NCBI GenBank assembly: GCA_964355495.1
Contig: CAYHES010000118.1
Span: 1 to 7,595, forward strand
Reading direction: 5' to 3'
DNA: 7,595 nt
Source of the DNA: UBA6901 sp964355495
GTDB lineage: Bacteria > Pseudomonadota > Gammaproteobacteria > Acidiferrobacterales > UBA6901
Part shown: positions 1-7,004 of the stretch, piece after piece
Numbering within the stretch: the first letter of the stretch is position 1
Layout of the letters: the number at the start of each line of letters is the position of its first letter
Notes under the pieces: model-generated
What the model was told of the DNA's origin: nothing
The model's database searches: none
What the model saw: the letters and a program-made list of their open reading frames with translations, nothing else
Made by a program: the position numbers and the translations under genes

Positions 1-6
1 CTCCAG

Positions 7-33
7 GGCCCGGTCTTCGACCGGGCCTTTTTT
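7..33 (+). terminator. Intrinsic terminator of upstream unit
   Basis: A perfect 9-bp GC-rich stem (7-15 GGCCCGGTC with 19-27 GACCGGGCC) closes a 3-base loop and is followed directly by six T residues (28-33). This is a textbook rho-independent terminator for plus-strand transcription. The gene it ends lies before the window. On the minus strand there is no matching T tract, so it is probably one-directional. Confidence 0.9.
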
Positions 34-90
34 ATCTCCAGGGATGGAGTGTATGTCGCGTGAACGGCGGAAAAACTGCTCCTGCGTTTC

Positions 91-139
91 CGGCAACCGC
101 TCCCGGCGTTGCTCTATCTCCTGCATCCATGCAGTCGTC
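91..139 (-). repeat. Dispersed 49-bp repeat core, copy A
   Basis: Read on the minus strand, this stretch matches 425-473 on the plus strand at 45 of 49 positions without gaps. It carries a self-complementary 14-mer, CTGCATGGATGCAG (bases 121-134). In the other copy both outer bases of this 14-mer are swapped, so the pair stays complementary. The two copies face each other across tRNA-Leu. The pattern resembles REP-type intergenic repeats of gammaproteobacteria, but I cannot assign a named family. Confidence 0.75.
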
Positions 140-146
140 CGCACTT

Positions 147-162
147 CCGCCATCCATGGCGG
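147..162. repeat. Small palindrome with CATCCATG core
   Basis: CCGCCATCCATGGCGG has 7-bp arms and a two-base centre. It shares the eight-base core CATCCATG with the palindrome at 121-134 but has different outer arms. The two lie 12 bases apart. Bases 119-124 (TCCTGC) can also pair with 165-170 (GCAGGA), enclosing both palindromes in a larger foldable unit. This is probably the second half of the same repeat element as copy A. Confidence 0.55.
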
Positions 163-188
163 TCGCAGGACGCGCGGAGCGGCGCATC

Positions 189-217
189 TGTTCCCCGCAG
201 CCGGAATCACGGATAAT
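189..217 (+). promoter_or_regulatory. Candidate promoter of tRNA-Leu
   Basis: GATAAT at 212-217 matches five of six bases of the sigma70 -10 box. It is followed by a C- and G-rich stretch (TCCCGCCC), like the GC-rich discriminators of stringently controlled tRNA and rRNA promoters. The -35 region (189-196, around TGTTCCCC) is weak. Transcription would begin near 224, giving a 5' leader of about 28 bases before the mature tRNA. It is the best candidate in the 34-251 spacer but is not certain. Confidence 0.4.
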
Positions 218-251
218 TCCTCCCGCCCTCGGGACATCGGCTTGGGGCACT

Positions 252-336
252 GCGAATGTGGCGAAACTGGTAGACGCGCTGGATTTAGGTTCCAGTGGGG
301 CAACCCTTGGGAGTTCGAGTCTCCCCATTCGCACCA
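252..336 (+). tRNA. tRNA-Leu, anticodon UAG
   Basis: The gene is a complete class II tRNA of 85 bases. The acceptor stem GCGAATG (252-258) pairs with CATTCGC (326-332), followed by discriminator A and an encoded CCA (334-336). The anticodon stem CTGGA/TCCAG (279-283/291-295) holds the loop TTTAGGT, whose bases 286-288 give anticodon UAG, reading CUA and probably other CUN leucine codons by wobble. The T stem is GGGAG/CTCCC (309-313/321-325) around TTCGAGT. A long variable arm (about 296-308, GGG..CCC) is typical of leucine tRNAs. It stands alone between an upstream terminator and tig. No copy of its 3' end occurs elsewhere in the window, so there is no sign of an integration site. Confidence 0.97.
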
Positions 337-377
337 AATCGAAGGAAGGGATTCTCACTGACTCCCCAGAGTGAAGA

Positions 378-398
378 AGTGCGCGCGTAGCGCGCACT
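378..398. repeat. GC-rich hairpin downstream of tRNA-Leu
   Basis: AGTGCGCGC (378-386) and GCGCGCACT (390-398) form a perfect 9-bp stem with a 3-base loop. No T tract follows (the next bases are CGGCTCGCC), so it is not a standard intrinsic terminator. It could still slow RNA polymerase or protect the 3' end of the tRNA-Leu precursor. A weaker hairpin (355-359 TCACT with 370-374 AGTGA) lies just before it. Confidence 0.6.
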
Positions 399-401
399 CG
401 G

Positions 402-515
402 CTCGCCTCCCTCTCCCACTGGGAGACGAGTGCATGGATGCACGAGGTAGAGCAACGCAGGGAGCGGTTGCCGAGGGAATGAGGGTGAGGGCAGAGGGAT
501 GGGGTGAGGGTCGCC
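402..515 (+). repeat. Composite intergenic repeat, copy B
   Basis: The core at 425-473 matches copy A (91-139, opposite strand) at 45 of 49 positions, including the self-complementary 14-mer GTGCATGGATGCAC (430-443). Upstream lies a small hairpin, TCTCCC-ACT-GGGAGA (412-426), enclosed by CTCG/CGAG (402-405/427-430). Downstream is a G-rich tail with repeated GAGGG and GGGGTGAGGG motifs. Such CCCTCTCCC...GGGGTGAGGG blocks are common between genes in many beta- and gammaproteobacteria (recalled, not searched). The ORFs crossing this block on both strands are low-complexity shadows, and I see no gene here. Confidence 0.65.
483..510 (+). other. G-quadruplex-type motif
   Basis: Five runs of three or more G (483-485, 489-491, 496-498, 501-504, 508-510) are separated by loops of 2 to 4 bases, which satisfies the usual G3+ N1-7 rule for a four-tract quadruplex. 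It lies on the non-template strand about 30 bases upstream of the tig -35 box. Folding is an inference; only the motif is seen. Confidence 0.5.
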
Positions 516-540
516 AACCGCGGCAAATCCGCCTATATTC

Positions 541-569
541 TTGGCCTCCCCGGACAGAACCGGTATGAT
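541..569 (+). promoter_or_regulatory. sigma70 promoter of tig-clpP
   Basis: TTGGCC (541-546) and TATGAT (564-569) are separated by exactly 17 bases and match the sigma70 consensus at 4/6 and 5/6 positions. Transcription would start near 576, giving a tig leader of about 60 bases. It is the best-placed promoter-like sequence I see between tRNA-Leu and tig. Confidence 0.65.
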
Positions 570-570
570 G

Positions 571-591
571 CCGCGCACGGCGCGGATTTTT
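571..591 (+). terminator. Terminator-like hairpin on tig start site
   Basis: CCGCGC (571-576) and GCGCGG (580-585) form a GC-only 6-bp stem with a 3-base loop, followed by ATTTTT (586-591). This has the form of a short intrinsic terminator. The predicted tig start (near 576) lies inside it, so tig transcripts would carry only the right arm. The hairpin would form only in RNA reading through from tRNA-Leu or further upstream. Confidence 0.5.
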
Positions 592-636
592 GTAACCACG
601 CGTTTTTACTCTATATTTTTGAGATGAGGTTTTTCG

Positions 637-1950
637 ATGCACGTCACTGTTGAAACCACCGGTAACCTCGGCCGACGCATGACCGTGGCGGTGCCCGCCG
701 CGCGCATGGAGCAGGAGATCGCGGCGCGCCTGAAGCGCCTGTCGCAGACCGCGCGCTTCCCGGGCTTCCGCCCCGGCAAGGCGCCGATGAAAATGGTCGA
801 GGCCCAATACGCCGGCAAGGTGTTGGAAGAGGTGGCGGGCGACCTAATCCGCGCGACGTTTTATGAAGCGGTCAATGAGAAGGGGCTGAAGCCCGCGGGT
901 GGACCGGACATCCAGCCCAAGAACATGAACCGTGGCAAGGACTTCGAGTACACCGCCACGTTCGAGATATATCCGGAGGTCAAGCGTCTCGAAATCAAGG
1001 GCGCGCGCATTGAACGCCCGGTCGTGACGGTCGGCGAGGAAGATGTGAACCGCACCATCGATTCCCTGCGCAAGCAGCGGGTTGGCTGGAACCCGGTGGA
1101 ACGTGCCGCTGCCAAGGAAGACCGTGTGTTGATCGATTTCCAGGGCATGCTGGACGGTGTGCCGTTCGAGGGCGGTGAGGCCAAGGACTTTCCGCTGGTG
1201 CTGGGCAACAACACGCTGATTGAAGGCTTCGAGTCCGGCCTGATCGGCGCGCGCGCCGGCGAAAATCGCACGCTCGATGTCACGTTTCCGGCGGATTACC
1301 GCAACACCAGCCTCGCCGGCAAAAAGGTGCAGTTTGCCGTGACCGTCAAGCAGGTCAATGAACCGGTGTTGCCGGAAGTAAACGATGAGTTCGCGCGCGC
1401 GCTCGGCGTGACGGGCGGAAAAATCGAAACCTTGCGCCGCGAAGTGCGCGCGAACCTGGAGCGCGAGCTTGCCGAGCGTATGCGCCGCGAACTGCGCGAG
1501 CAGGTGTTCAAGGCCGTGATCGAGGCCAACCCGCTGGATGTGCCCAAGGCGCTGGAGCAGTCCGAAATCGAGCACATGATCCAGACCAGCCGCGCGAACC
1601 TCGATGCCCAGGGGATGCCTGGAAATCAGCTGCCGGGCGATCCACAACTATATGCCGAGCAGGCCCGCAAGCGCGTCACGCTCGGCCTGATTCTGGCCGA
1701 GATGGTGAGGGTGAAGGGTCTGACCGTCGACACCCAACTTGTGCGCGCGCGCATCGAGGAGCTGGCGGCCGGCTACGACAATCCGCAGGAATATGTTGAC
1801 TGGCATTACGCCAATCGTGAGCGACTCGCGGAGATCGGGTCCAAGGTGATGGAGGATCAGGCTATGGAGTTGCTGCTGGCTACTGCCGATGCAGTGGACA
1901 AGCCCATGACCTTCCAGGAACTGATGCGGCCGGGACAGCCGGTCGCCTGA
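637..1950 (+). CDS. tig: Trigger factor, ribosome-bound chaperone
   Basis: Trigger factor binds the ribosome near the peptide exit tunnel, shields nascent chains and has peptidyl-prolyl isomerase activity. The 437-residue product matches the family's usual length (432 in E. coli). It opens with MHVTVETTGNLGRR, close to E. coli MQVSVETTQGLGRR. The ribosome-docking signature GFRPGKAP sits at residues 43-50, the same place as GFRKGKVP in E. coli. An FKBP-like isomerase domain follows at about 150-245 (VLIDFQG..., IEGFESGLIG). The C-terminal chaperone arms and body occupy about 246-437, ending with MTFQELM near the C-terminus. The start is supported by GAGG (626-629) seven bases upstream. clpP follows after 32 bases with no terminator between, so the two are probably co-transcribed. 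The gene is intact and ordinary. Confidence 0.98.
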   Translation: MHVTVETTGNLGRRMTVAVPAARMEQEIAARLKRLSQTARFPGFRPGKAPMKMVEAQYAGKVLEEVAGDLIRATFYEAVNEKGLKPAGGPDIQPKNMNRGKDFEYTATFEIYPEVKRLEIKGARIERPVVTVGEEDVNRTIDSLRKQRVGWNPVERAAAKEDRVLIDFQGMLDGVPFEGGEAKDFPLVLGNNTLIEGFESGLIGARAGENRTLDVTFPADYRNTSLAGKKVQFAVTVKQVNEPVLPEVNDEFARALGVTGGKIETLRREVRANLERELAERMRRELREQVFKAVIEANPLDVPKALEQSEIEHMIQTSRANLDAQGMPGNQLPGDPQLYAEQARKRVTLGLILAEMVRVKGLTVDTQLVRARIEELAAGYDNPQEYVDWHYANRERLAEIGSKVMEDQAMELLLATADAVDKPMTFQELMRPGQPVA

Positions 1951-1982
1951 AACACCGCATGCCTACGCAAAGGAACACCGGA

Positions 1983-2612
1983 ATGAATAATCAGATGCAG
2001 GATGGCGGCGCACTCGATACGCGCAATCTCGGGCTCGTGCCGATGGTGATCGAAACCACCGGGCGCGGCGAGCGTGCCTACGACATCTATTCGCGCATGC
2101 TCAAGGAGCGCGTGATCTTTCTGGTCGGGCCGGTCGAGGATCACATGTCCAACCTGATCGTCGCGCAGTTGTTGTTCCTGGAGTCGGAAAACCCGGACAA
2201 GGACATTCATCTTTACATCAATTCCCCGGGCGGGGCGGTGACCGCCGGGCTCGCGATTTACGACACCATGCAGTACATCAAGCCGGACGTGAGCACGGTC
2301 TGCATCGGCCAGGCGGCCAGCATGGGCGCGCTGCTGCTCACCGGTGGCGCCAAGGGCAAGCGCTTCTGCCTGCCGCATGCGCGCATGATGGTCCATCAGC
2401 CGCTGGGCGGTTTTCAGGGCCAGGCCACGGATATCGAAATCCATGCCCGCGAAATCCTGCGGGTGCGCGAGCGTCTCAATAGCATCATGGTCACACATAC
2501 CGGCCGGACCATGGAGCAGATCGAGCAGGATACCGACCGCGATTACTTCCTGGACGGGGTGGAAGCGGTGAATTTCGGCCTGATTGATACGGTAATCGAG
2601 AAGCGCACCTGA
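1983..2612 (+). CDS. clpP: ATP-dependent Clp protease proteolytic subunit
   Basis: ClpP is the barrel-shaped serine peptidase that degrades polypeptides fed to it by ClpX or ClpA. From this start it has 209 residues (207 in E. coli). The catalytic triad is visible: Ser113 in GQAASMGA, His138 in MMVHQPLGG and Asp187 in QDTDRDYFL, each two residues beyond the E. coli precursor positions. The oxyanion-hole region INSPGG is at 80-84. The N-terminal 15 or so residues are probably a propeptide, as in E. coli. An in-frame ATG at 1959 would add eight residues, but it has no Shine-Dalgarno sequence, while AAAGGA (1969-1974) sits eight bases before 1983. It follows tig by 32 bases, probably in one operon. 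Its stop codon is almost touched by a mobile element: the 9-bp duplication begins on the last base of the TGA. The reading frame itself is unharmed. Confidence 0.97.
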   Translation: MNNQMQDGGALDTRNLGLVPMVIETTGRGERAYDIYSRMLKERVIFLVGPVEDHMSNLIVAQLLFLESENPDKDIHLYINSPGGAVTAGLAIYDTMQYIKPDVSTVCIGQAASMGALLLTGGAKGKRFCLPHARMMVHQPLGGFQGQATDIEIHAREILRVRERLNSIMVTHTGRTMEQIEQDTDRDYFLDGVEAVNFGLIDTVIEKRT

Positions 2613-2620
2613 CCGGGATT
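2612..2620. repeat. Target-site duplication, left copy
   Basis: ACCGGGATT directly before the left inverted repeat is identical to 2797-2805 directly after the right one. A 9-bp direct repeat flanking perfectly placed inverted termini is the mark left by cut-and-paste insertion. Its first base is the last base of the clpP stop codon. Confidence 0.85.
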
Positions 2621-2796
2621 CTAGCCGTTCAGTAAAGGTGTGTACGGATCCCGCATCCGTCGCGATTTCCATGGGATATCGCGTGGCAACAGCGCAGAAG
2701 ATATCTTTTGTGCCGTCGAACTCCAGCCAACCGGCTTATTTACTGGGGTTTTCGCTATCCGGGTTTTCCGATTACACACTTTTACTGAACGGCTAG
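2621..2796. mobile_element. 176-bp MITE-like element
   Basis: The element is bounded by 24-bp inverted termini (2621-2644 and 2773-2796) that match at 23 of 24 positions and begin with CTAGCCGTTCAGTAAA. It is flanked by the 9-bp direct repeat ACCGGGATT. The interior of about 128 bp has no plausible ORF, so it cannot move by itself and would need a transposase from a related full-length element elsewhere. It contains two hairpins: ACGGAT/ATCCGT (2644-2649/2655-2660) and CGCGAT/ATCGCG (2661-2666/2678-2683), the latter around CCATGG. A 9-bp duplication occurs with IS4/IS10-type and some other transposases, but the family is not decided by this sequence. In a clpP-clpX transcript the termini could form a stable 24-bp stem. 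Confidence 0.85.
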
Positions 2797-2805
2797 ACCG
2801 GGATT
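2797..2805. repeat. Target-site duplication, right copy
   Basis: This is the second copy of ACCGGGATT, abutting the right end of the MITE-like element. It merges with the first unit of the tandem array, so the pre-insertion sequence ran straight from the clpP stop codon into that array. Confidence 0.85.
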
Positions 2806-2940
2806 AGGGTTATTTTTGTGCAGGCCTGCCTCCCCTGATTAGGGTTATTTTTGTGCAGGCCTGCCTCCCCTGATTAGGGTTATTTTTGTGCAGGCCTGCC
2901 TCCCGGATTATGGATAATTTTGTGCAGGCATGCCTCCCCT
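2802..2940. repeat. Four-copy ~35-bp tandem repeat with palindromes
   Basis: Units begin at 2802, 2837, 2872 and 2906. The first two are identical over 35 bases; the third matches them until its last few bases (CCC, then G, instead of CCCCT). The fourth is diverged (GATTATGGATAATTTTG instead of GATTAGGGTTATTTTTG). Units 1-3 hold the perfect palindrome GCAGGCCTGC. In unit 4 one base change destroys it but creates the overlapping palindrome AGGCATGCCT. The units abut without spacers, so this is not a CRISPR array. It could be an array of operator sites for a dimeric regulator, or simply expanded repeat DNA. It lies between clpP with the MITE and the clpX promoters. Confidence 0.9.
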
Positions 2941-2943
2941 ATA

Positions 2944-2952
2944 TGCTATAAA
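2944..2952 (+). promoter_or_regulatory. Extended -10 promoter candidate for clpX
   Basis: TGCTATAAA (2944-2952) has the TGn extension plus TATAAA, 5/6 to the sigma70 -10 consensus. Such sites can work without a good -35 box, and none is evident here at the usual spacing. Transcription would begin near 2959, about 68 bases before clpX. The surrounding AT-rich stretch (2941-2960) stands out in GC-rich DNA. Confidence 0.5.
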
Positions 2953-2967
2953 TACTATTAAGGACGA

Positions 2968-2996
2968 CTTGAAAAGCACGGGCGGACAGGGCATTT
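2968..2996 (+). promoter_or_regulatory. sigma32 heat-shock promoter candidate for clpX
   Basis: CTTGAAA (2968-2974) is a perfect match to the sigma32 -35 element. After 14 bases comes GGGCATTT (2989-2996), which fits the CATnT half of CCCCATnT but lacks its leading C bases. The spacing lies inside the known sigma32 range. Transcription would start near 3003, just ahead of the clpX ribosome site. Heat-shock control of clpX is established in E. coli, where it is transcribed with clpP; here clpX would have its own promoter. Confidence 0.5.
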
Positions 2997-3026
2997 TGTC
3001 TTGGAGGCCGGAAGAACGAGGACCAG

Positions 3027-4322
<1,296 letters not shown>

Positions 4323-4325
<3 letters not shown>

Positions 4326-4394
4326 TTTCAAACCCGCATTGGTATCTCAATGTCAGGTATTTCTCTCCTGGGAAATACCTGACTATTGAAATCA
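4323..4394. repeat. Nested inverted repeat after clpX
   Basis: The inner arms GTCAGGTATTTC (4352-4363) and GAAATACCTGAC (4372-4383) form a perfect 12-bp stem with an 8-base loop. The outer arms TGATTTCAA (4323-4331) and TTGAAATCA (4386-4394) add 9 perfect pairs, separated from the inner stem by 20 bases on the left and two on the right. The outer left arm begins with the clpX stop codon. No T tract follows on either strand, so it is not a classical terminator, although the stem may stall polymerase or stabilise the clpX mRNA end. The right outer arm overlaps the -35 element of the candidate lon heat-shock promoter. Confidence 0.7.
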
Positions 4395-4413
4395 ACATAA
4401 TCTGTCTCCATAC
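4385..4413 (+). promoter_or_regulatory. sigma32 promoter candidate for lon
   Basis: ATTGAAA (4385-4391) matches the sigma32 -35 box at 6/7 positions. After 14 bases, CTCCATAC (4406-4413) fits CCCCATnT at five of its seven fixed positions. The spacing equals that of the clpX candidate. Its leader would be about 135 bases. A second, weaker candidate closer to lon is GTTGAAA (4479-4485) followed after 15 bases by CGACATCG (4501-4508). lon is a classical sigma32 target in E. coli, so a heat-shock promoter is expected here; which one acts cannot be told from sequence. Confidence 0.45.
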
Positions 4414-4455
4414 TCAAAAAAGGCTATGCTCGCGAGAGTTGAGCCATTCTCGATC

Positions 4456-4488
4456 CAGGTATTTCTTTCAGATAAGCGGTTGAAATAC
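4456..4488. repeat. Partial second copy of the hairpin motif
   Basis: CAGGTATTTCT (4456-4466) is an exact 11-bp repeat of 4354-4364. It can pair with GAAATAC (4482-4488) through GTATTTC (4459-4465), giving a 7-bp stem with a 16-base loop. Together with the perfect hairpin at 4352-4383, it brackets the candidate lon promoter, spaced 102 bases apart. It may be a degenerate second operator or RNA element. Confidence 0.55.
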
Positions 4489-4556
4489 GAAATTCCAGAC
4501 CGACATCGGCTTGTGAGCCGTAGCGCTGGTGAACCGCAAAACGAGGTATGAATCCG

Positions 4557-6986
4557 ATGGCCAATGAAGAGAAATCCCTGACACCCGCGTCGTCGCTGAC
4601 CCTGCCGGTGTTGCCGCTGCGCGACGTGGTGGTGTTCCCGCACATGGTCATTCCGCTGTTTGTCGGCCGCAAGAAATCGATCACCGCGCTGGAGCGCGCC
4701 ATGGAGTCCGGCAAGCAGATCATGCTGGTGGCGCAGATGAGCGCCTCGGATGACGATCCGACCGCCGAGCAAATCCATCGCATCGGCACCGTTGCCAGCA
4801 TCCTGCAGCTGCTCAAGCTTCCGGACGGGACCGTGAAGGTTCTGGTCGAGGGCGAGCAGCGCGCCGAGGTCCAGCAGTTTACCGAAACCGAAGACAGCTT
4901 CACGGCGCTCGTGAACATGGTTGAGGCGGTCCCGGTGGAAGACCGCGAGGGCGAGGCGCTGATGCGCTCGGTGCTGGCCGAGTTCGACCAGTACGTGAAG
5001 CTGAACATGAAGATCCCGCCGGAGATCCTGACCTCGCTGGCCGGCATCGACGAGCCGGGCCGGCTGGCGGACGCGATCGCCGCGCACCTGTCGCTCAAGA
5101 TCGAGGACAAGCAGAAAATCCTTGAGATGCGCAACACGCGCGAACGTCTTGAGCACATCCTCGGCGTGATGGAGTCCGAGATCGATCTGTTGCAGGTTGA
5201 AAAGCGCATCCGCGGACGCGTGAAGCGCCAGATGGAGAAGAGCCAGCGCGAGTACTACCTGAACGAGCAGATGAAGGCCATCCAGAAGGAACTGGGTGAG
5301 ATCGAGGACGGCCCGAACGAGGCCGACGAGCTGACCAAGAAGATCGAGAAGGCCGGCATGCCCAAGGAGGCGCGCGAGAAGGCCGACGCCGAGCTCAAGA
5401 AGCTCAAGATGATGTCGCCGATGTCGGCCGAGGCCACGGTGGTGCGCAACTACATCGACTGGCTGGTGAACGTGCCGTGGAAAAAGCGTTCCAAGATACG
5501 TAAAGATTTGACCGAGGCCGAGAAGATTCTTGAGGCCGATCACTATGGCCTGGAAAAGGTCAAGGAACGCATTCTTGAGTACCTCGCCGTGCAACAGCGC
5601 GTGAACAAACTCAAGGGTCCGATCCTGTGTCTGGTGGGTCCGCCCGGCGTCGGCAAGACCTCGCTCGGCCAGTCGATTGCGCGCGCCACGAACCGCAAGT
5701 TCGTGCGCATGTCGCTCGGCGGGGTGCGCGACGAGGCCGAGATTCGCGGTCACCGCCGCACCTATATCGGTTCGCTGCCCGGCAAGATCATCCAGAACAT
5801 GTCCAAGGTGAAAGTGCGCAATCCACTCTTCATGCTGGATGAAGTGGACAAGATGGCCATGGATTTCCGTGGCGATCCGTCGTCGGCGCTGCTTGAGGTG
5901 CTCGACCCGGAGCAGAACCATGCGTTCAGCGATCATTACCTGGAAGTGGACTACGACCTCTCGGACGTGATGTTCGTGGCGACCTCCAACAGCCTCAATA
6001 TTCCGGCGCCGCTGCTCGATCGCATGGAAGTGATCCGTTTGGCCGGATACACCGAGGATGAGAAGGTCAATATCGCCATGCGTTACCTGTTGCCGAAGCA
6101 GCGCAAGAATAACGGCCTGCAGGAGAGCGAGGTCACGCTGGGCGAGGCGGTGGTGCGCGACATCGTCCGTTTCTACACGCGCGAAGCCGGCGTGCGCAGC
6201 CTGGAGCGCGAAATTTCCAAGGTGTTCCGCAAGATTGCCAAGGTGTTGCTGCTCGACAAGAAGCTCAAGACCGCGGAAGTCACGCCTGAGAATCTGGGCA
6301 AGTATCTTGGCGTGCAGCGCTACCGCTACGGCGTGGCCGAGCAGGCCAATCAGGTCGGGCAGGTGACCGGCCTCGCCTGGACCGAGGTGGGCGGCGAACT
6401 GCTGACCATCGAGGCGGTGATCGTGTCCGGCAAAGGCAAACTCACCATCACCGGCAAGCTCGGCGACGTCATGCAGGAGTCCATTCAGGCCGCCATGAGC
6501 GTGGTGCGCGCGCGCGCCAGCCAGCTTGGTATCCCAACGGACTTCTATCAGAAGCACGACTTCCATGTGCATGTGCCGGAGGGCGCCACGCCGAAGGACG
6601 GCCCGAGCGCGGGTGTCGGAATGTGCACCGCCATGGTGTCGGCGCTCACCCAGATTCCGGTGCGCGCCGACGTGGCGATGACCGGCGAGATCACGCTGCG
6701 CGGAGAGGTGCTGCCGATCGGCGGGCTGAAGGAGAAACTGCTGGCGGCGCACCGCGGTGGCATCAAGATCGTGCTGATCCCGGAGGAGAACCGCAAGGAT
6801 CTTGCCGAGATTCCGAAGAATATCCTGGATGATCTCGACATCCGGCCGCTCAAGTGGATCGATCAGGTACTCGAGATGGCGCTGGAGCGCAAGCCGCAGC
6901 CCCTGGATGAGAAGCCGGCAGTCCCGGCCGAGGCCGCCAAGCCGGCGGACGACTCGGCGGACGCCAGTCTGATCACCACCCACTGA
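4557..6986 (+). CDS. lon: ATP-dependent endopeptidase La (Lon)
   Basis: Lon is a cytoplasmic AAA+ serine protease that degrades misfolded proteins and short-lived regulators, and is also known to bind DNA. From this start it has 809 residues. The N-terminal substrate domain begins with PVLPLRDVVVFPHMVIPLF (residues 17-35). A helical, coiled-coil-like region follows at about 200-300. The AAA+ module has Walker A GPPGVGKT (361-368) and Walker B LDEVDK (427-432). The protease domain has the catalytic dyad Ser684 in DGPSAG and Lys727 in GGLKEKLL, equivalent to Ser679 and Lys722 of E. coli. An upstream in-frame ATG at 4548 would add MNP, but GAGG (4543-4546) is only one base from it and ten bases from 4557, so 4557 is preferred though not proven. 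The protein is longer than E. coli Lon (784), chiefly through a Pro/Ala/Asp-rich C-terminal tail of about 30 residues. Confidence 0.97.
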   Translation: MANEEKSLTPASSLTLPVLPLRDVVVFPHMVIPLFVGRKKSITALERAMESGKQIMLVAQMSASDDDPTAEQIHRIGTVASILQLLKLPDGTVKVLVEGEQRAEVQQFTETEDSFTALVNMVEAVPVEDREGEALMRSVLAEFDQYVKLNMKIPPEILTSLAGIDEPGRLADAIAAHLSLKIEDKQKILEMRNTRERLEHILGVMESEIDLLQVEKRIRGRVKRQMEKSQREYYLNEQMKAIQKELGEIEDGPNEADELTKKIEKAGMPKEAREKADAELKKLKMMSPMSAEATVVRNYIDWLVNVPWKKRSKIRKDLTEAEKILEADHYGLEKVKERILEYLAVQQRVNKLKGPILCLVGPPGVGKTSLGQSIARATNRKFVRMSLGGVRDEAEIRGHRRTYIGSLPGKIIQNMSKVKVRNPLFMLDEVDKMAMDFRGDPSSALLEVLDPEQNHAFSDHYLEVDYDLSDVMFVATSNSLNIPAPLLDRMEVIRLAGYTEDEKVNIAMRYLLPKQRKNNGLQESEVTLGEAVVRDIVRFYTREAGVRSLEREISKVFRKIAKVLLLDKKLKTAEVTPENLGKYLGVQRYRYGVAEQANQVGQVTGLAWTEVGGELLTIEAVIVSGKGKLTITGKLGDVMQESIQAAMSVVRARASQLGIPTDFYQKHDFHVHVPEGATPKDGPSAGVGMCTAMVSALTQIPVRADVAMTGEITLRGEVLPIGGLKEKLLAAHRGGIKIVLIPEENRKDLAEIPKNILDDLDIRPLKWIDQVLEMALERKPQPLDEKPAVPAEAAKPADDSADASLITTH

Positions 6987-7004
6987 GAGTATCCAGTTTC
7001 TGTC

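Noticed and set aside
252..336. tRNA-Leu as an integration site for a genomic island
   Set aside because: There is no duplicated tRNA 3' end and no integrase in the window; the downstream genes are core genes.
44..636. Several overlapping open frames around tRNA-Leu on both strands
   Set aside because: They run through the tRNA and the repeat blocks, have low-complexity Arg/Ser/Pro-rich translations and lack supported starts.
844..1647. Minus-strand open frame opposite tig
   Set aside because: It lies fully inside tig, is compositionally biased and has no motif; it is a codon-use shadow.
1959..1982. Earlier clpP start at 1959
   Set aside because: It has no Shine-Dalgarno sequence and would add eight residues, whereas 1983 has AAAGGA at good spacing and gives the family length.
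1857..2672. Minus-strand open frame across clpP and into the MITE-like element
   Set aside because: It is antisense to clpP and extends into the element only by chance. It shows no transposase motif.
2617..2800. CTAG as the duplicated target (IS5-type) instead of the 9-bp repeat
   Set aside because: CTAG is present at both ends, but the 9 bases outside it are also duplicated exactly, which is explained most simply if CTAG belongs to the element termini.
2802..2940. CRISPR array
   Set aside because: Units of about 35 bp abut directly with no unique spacers between them, and no cas genes are present.
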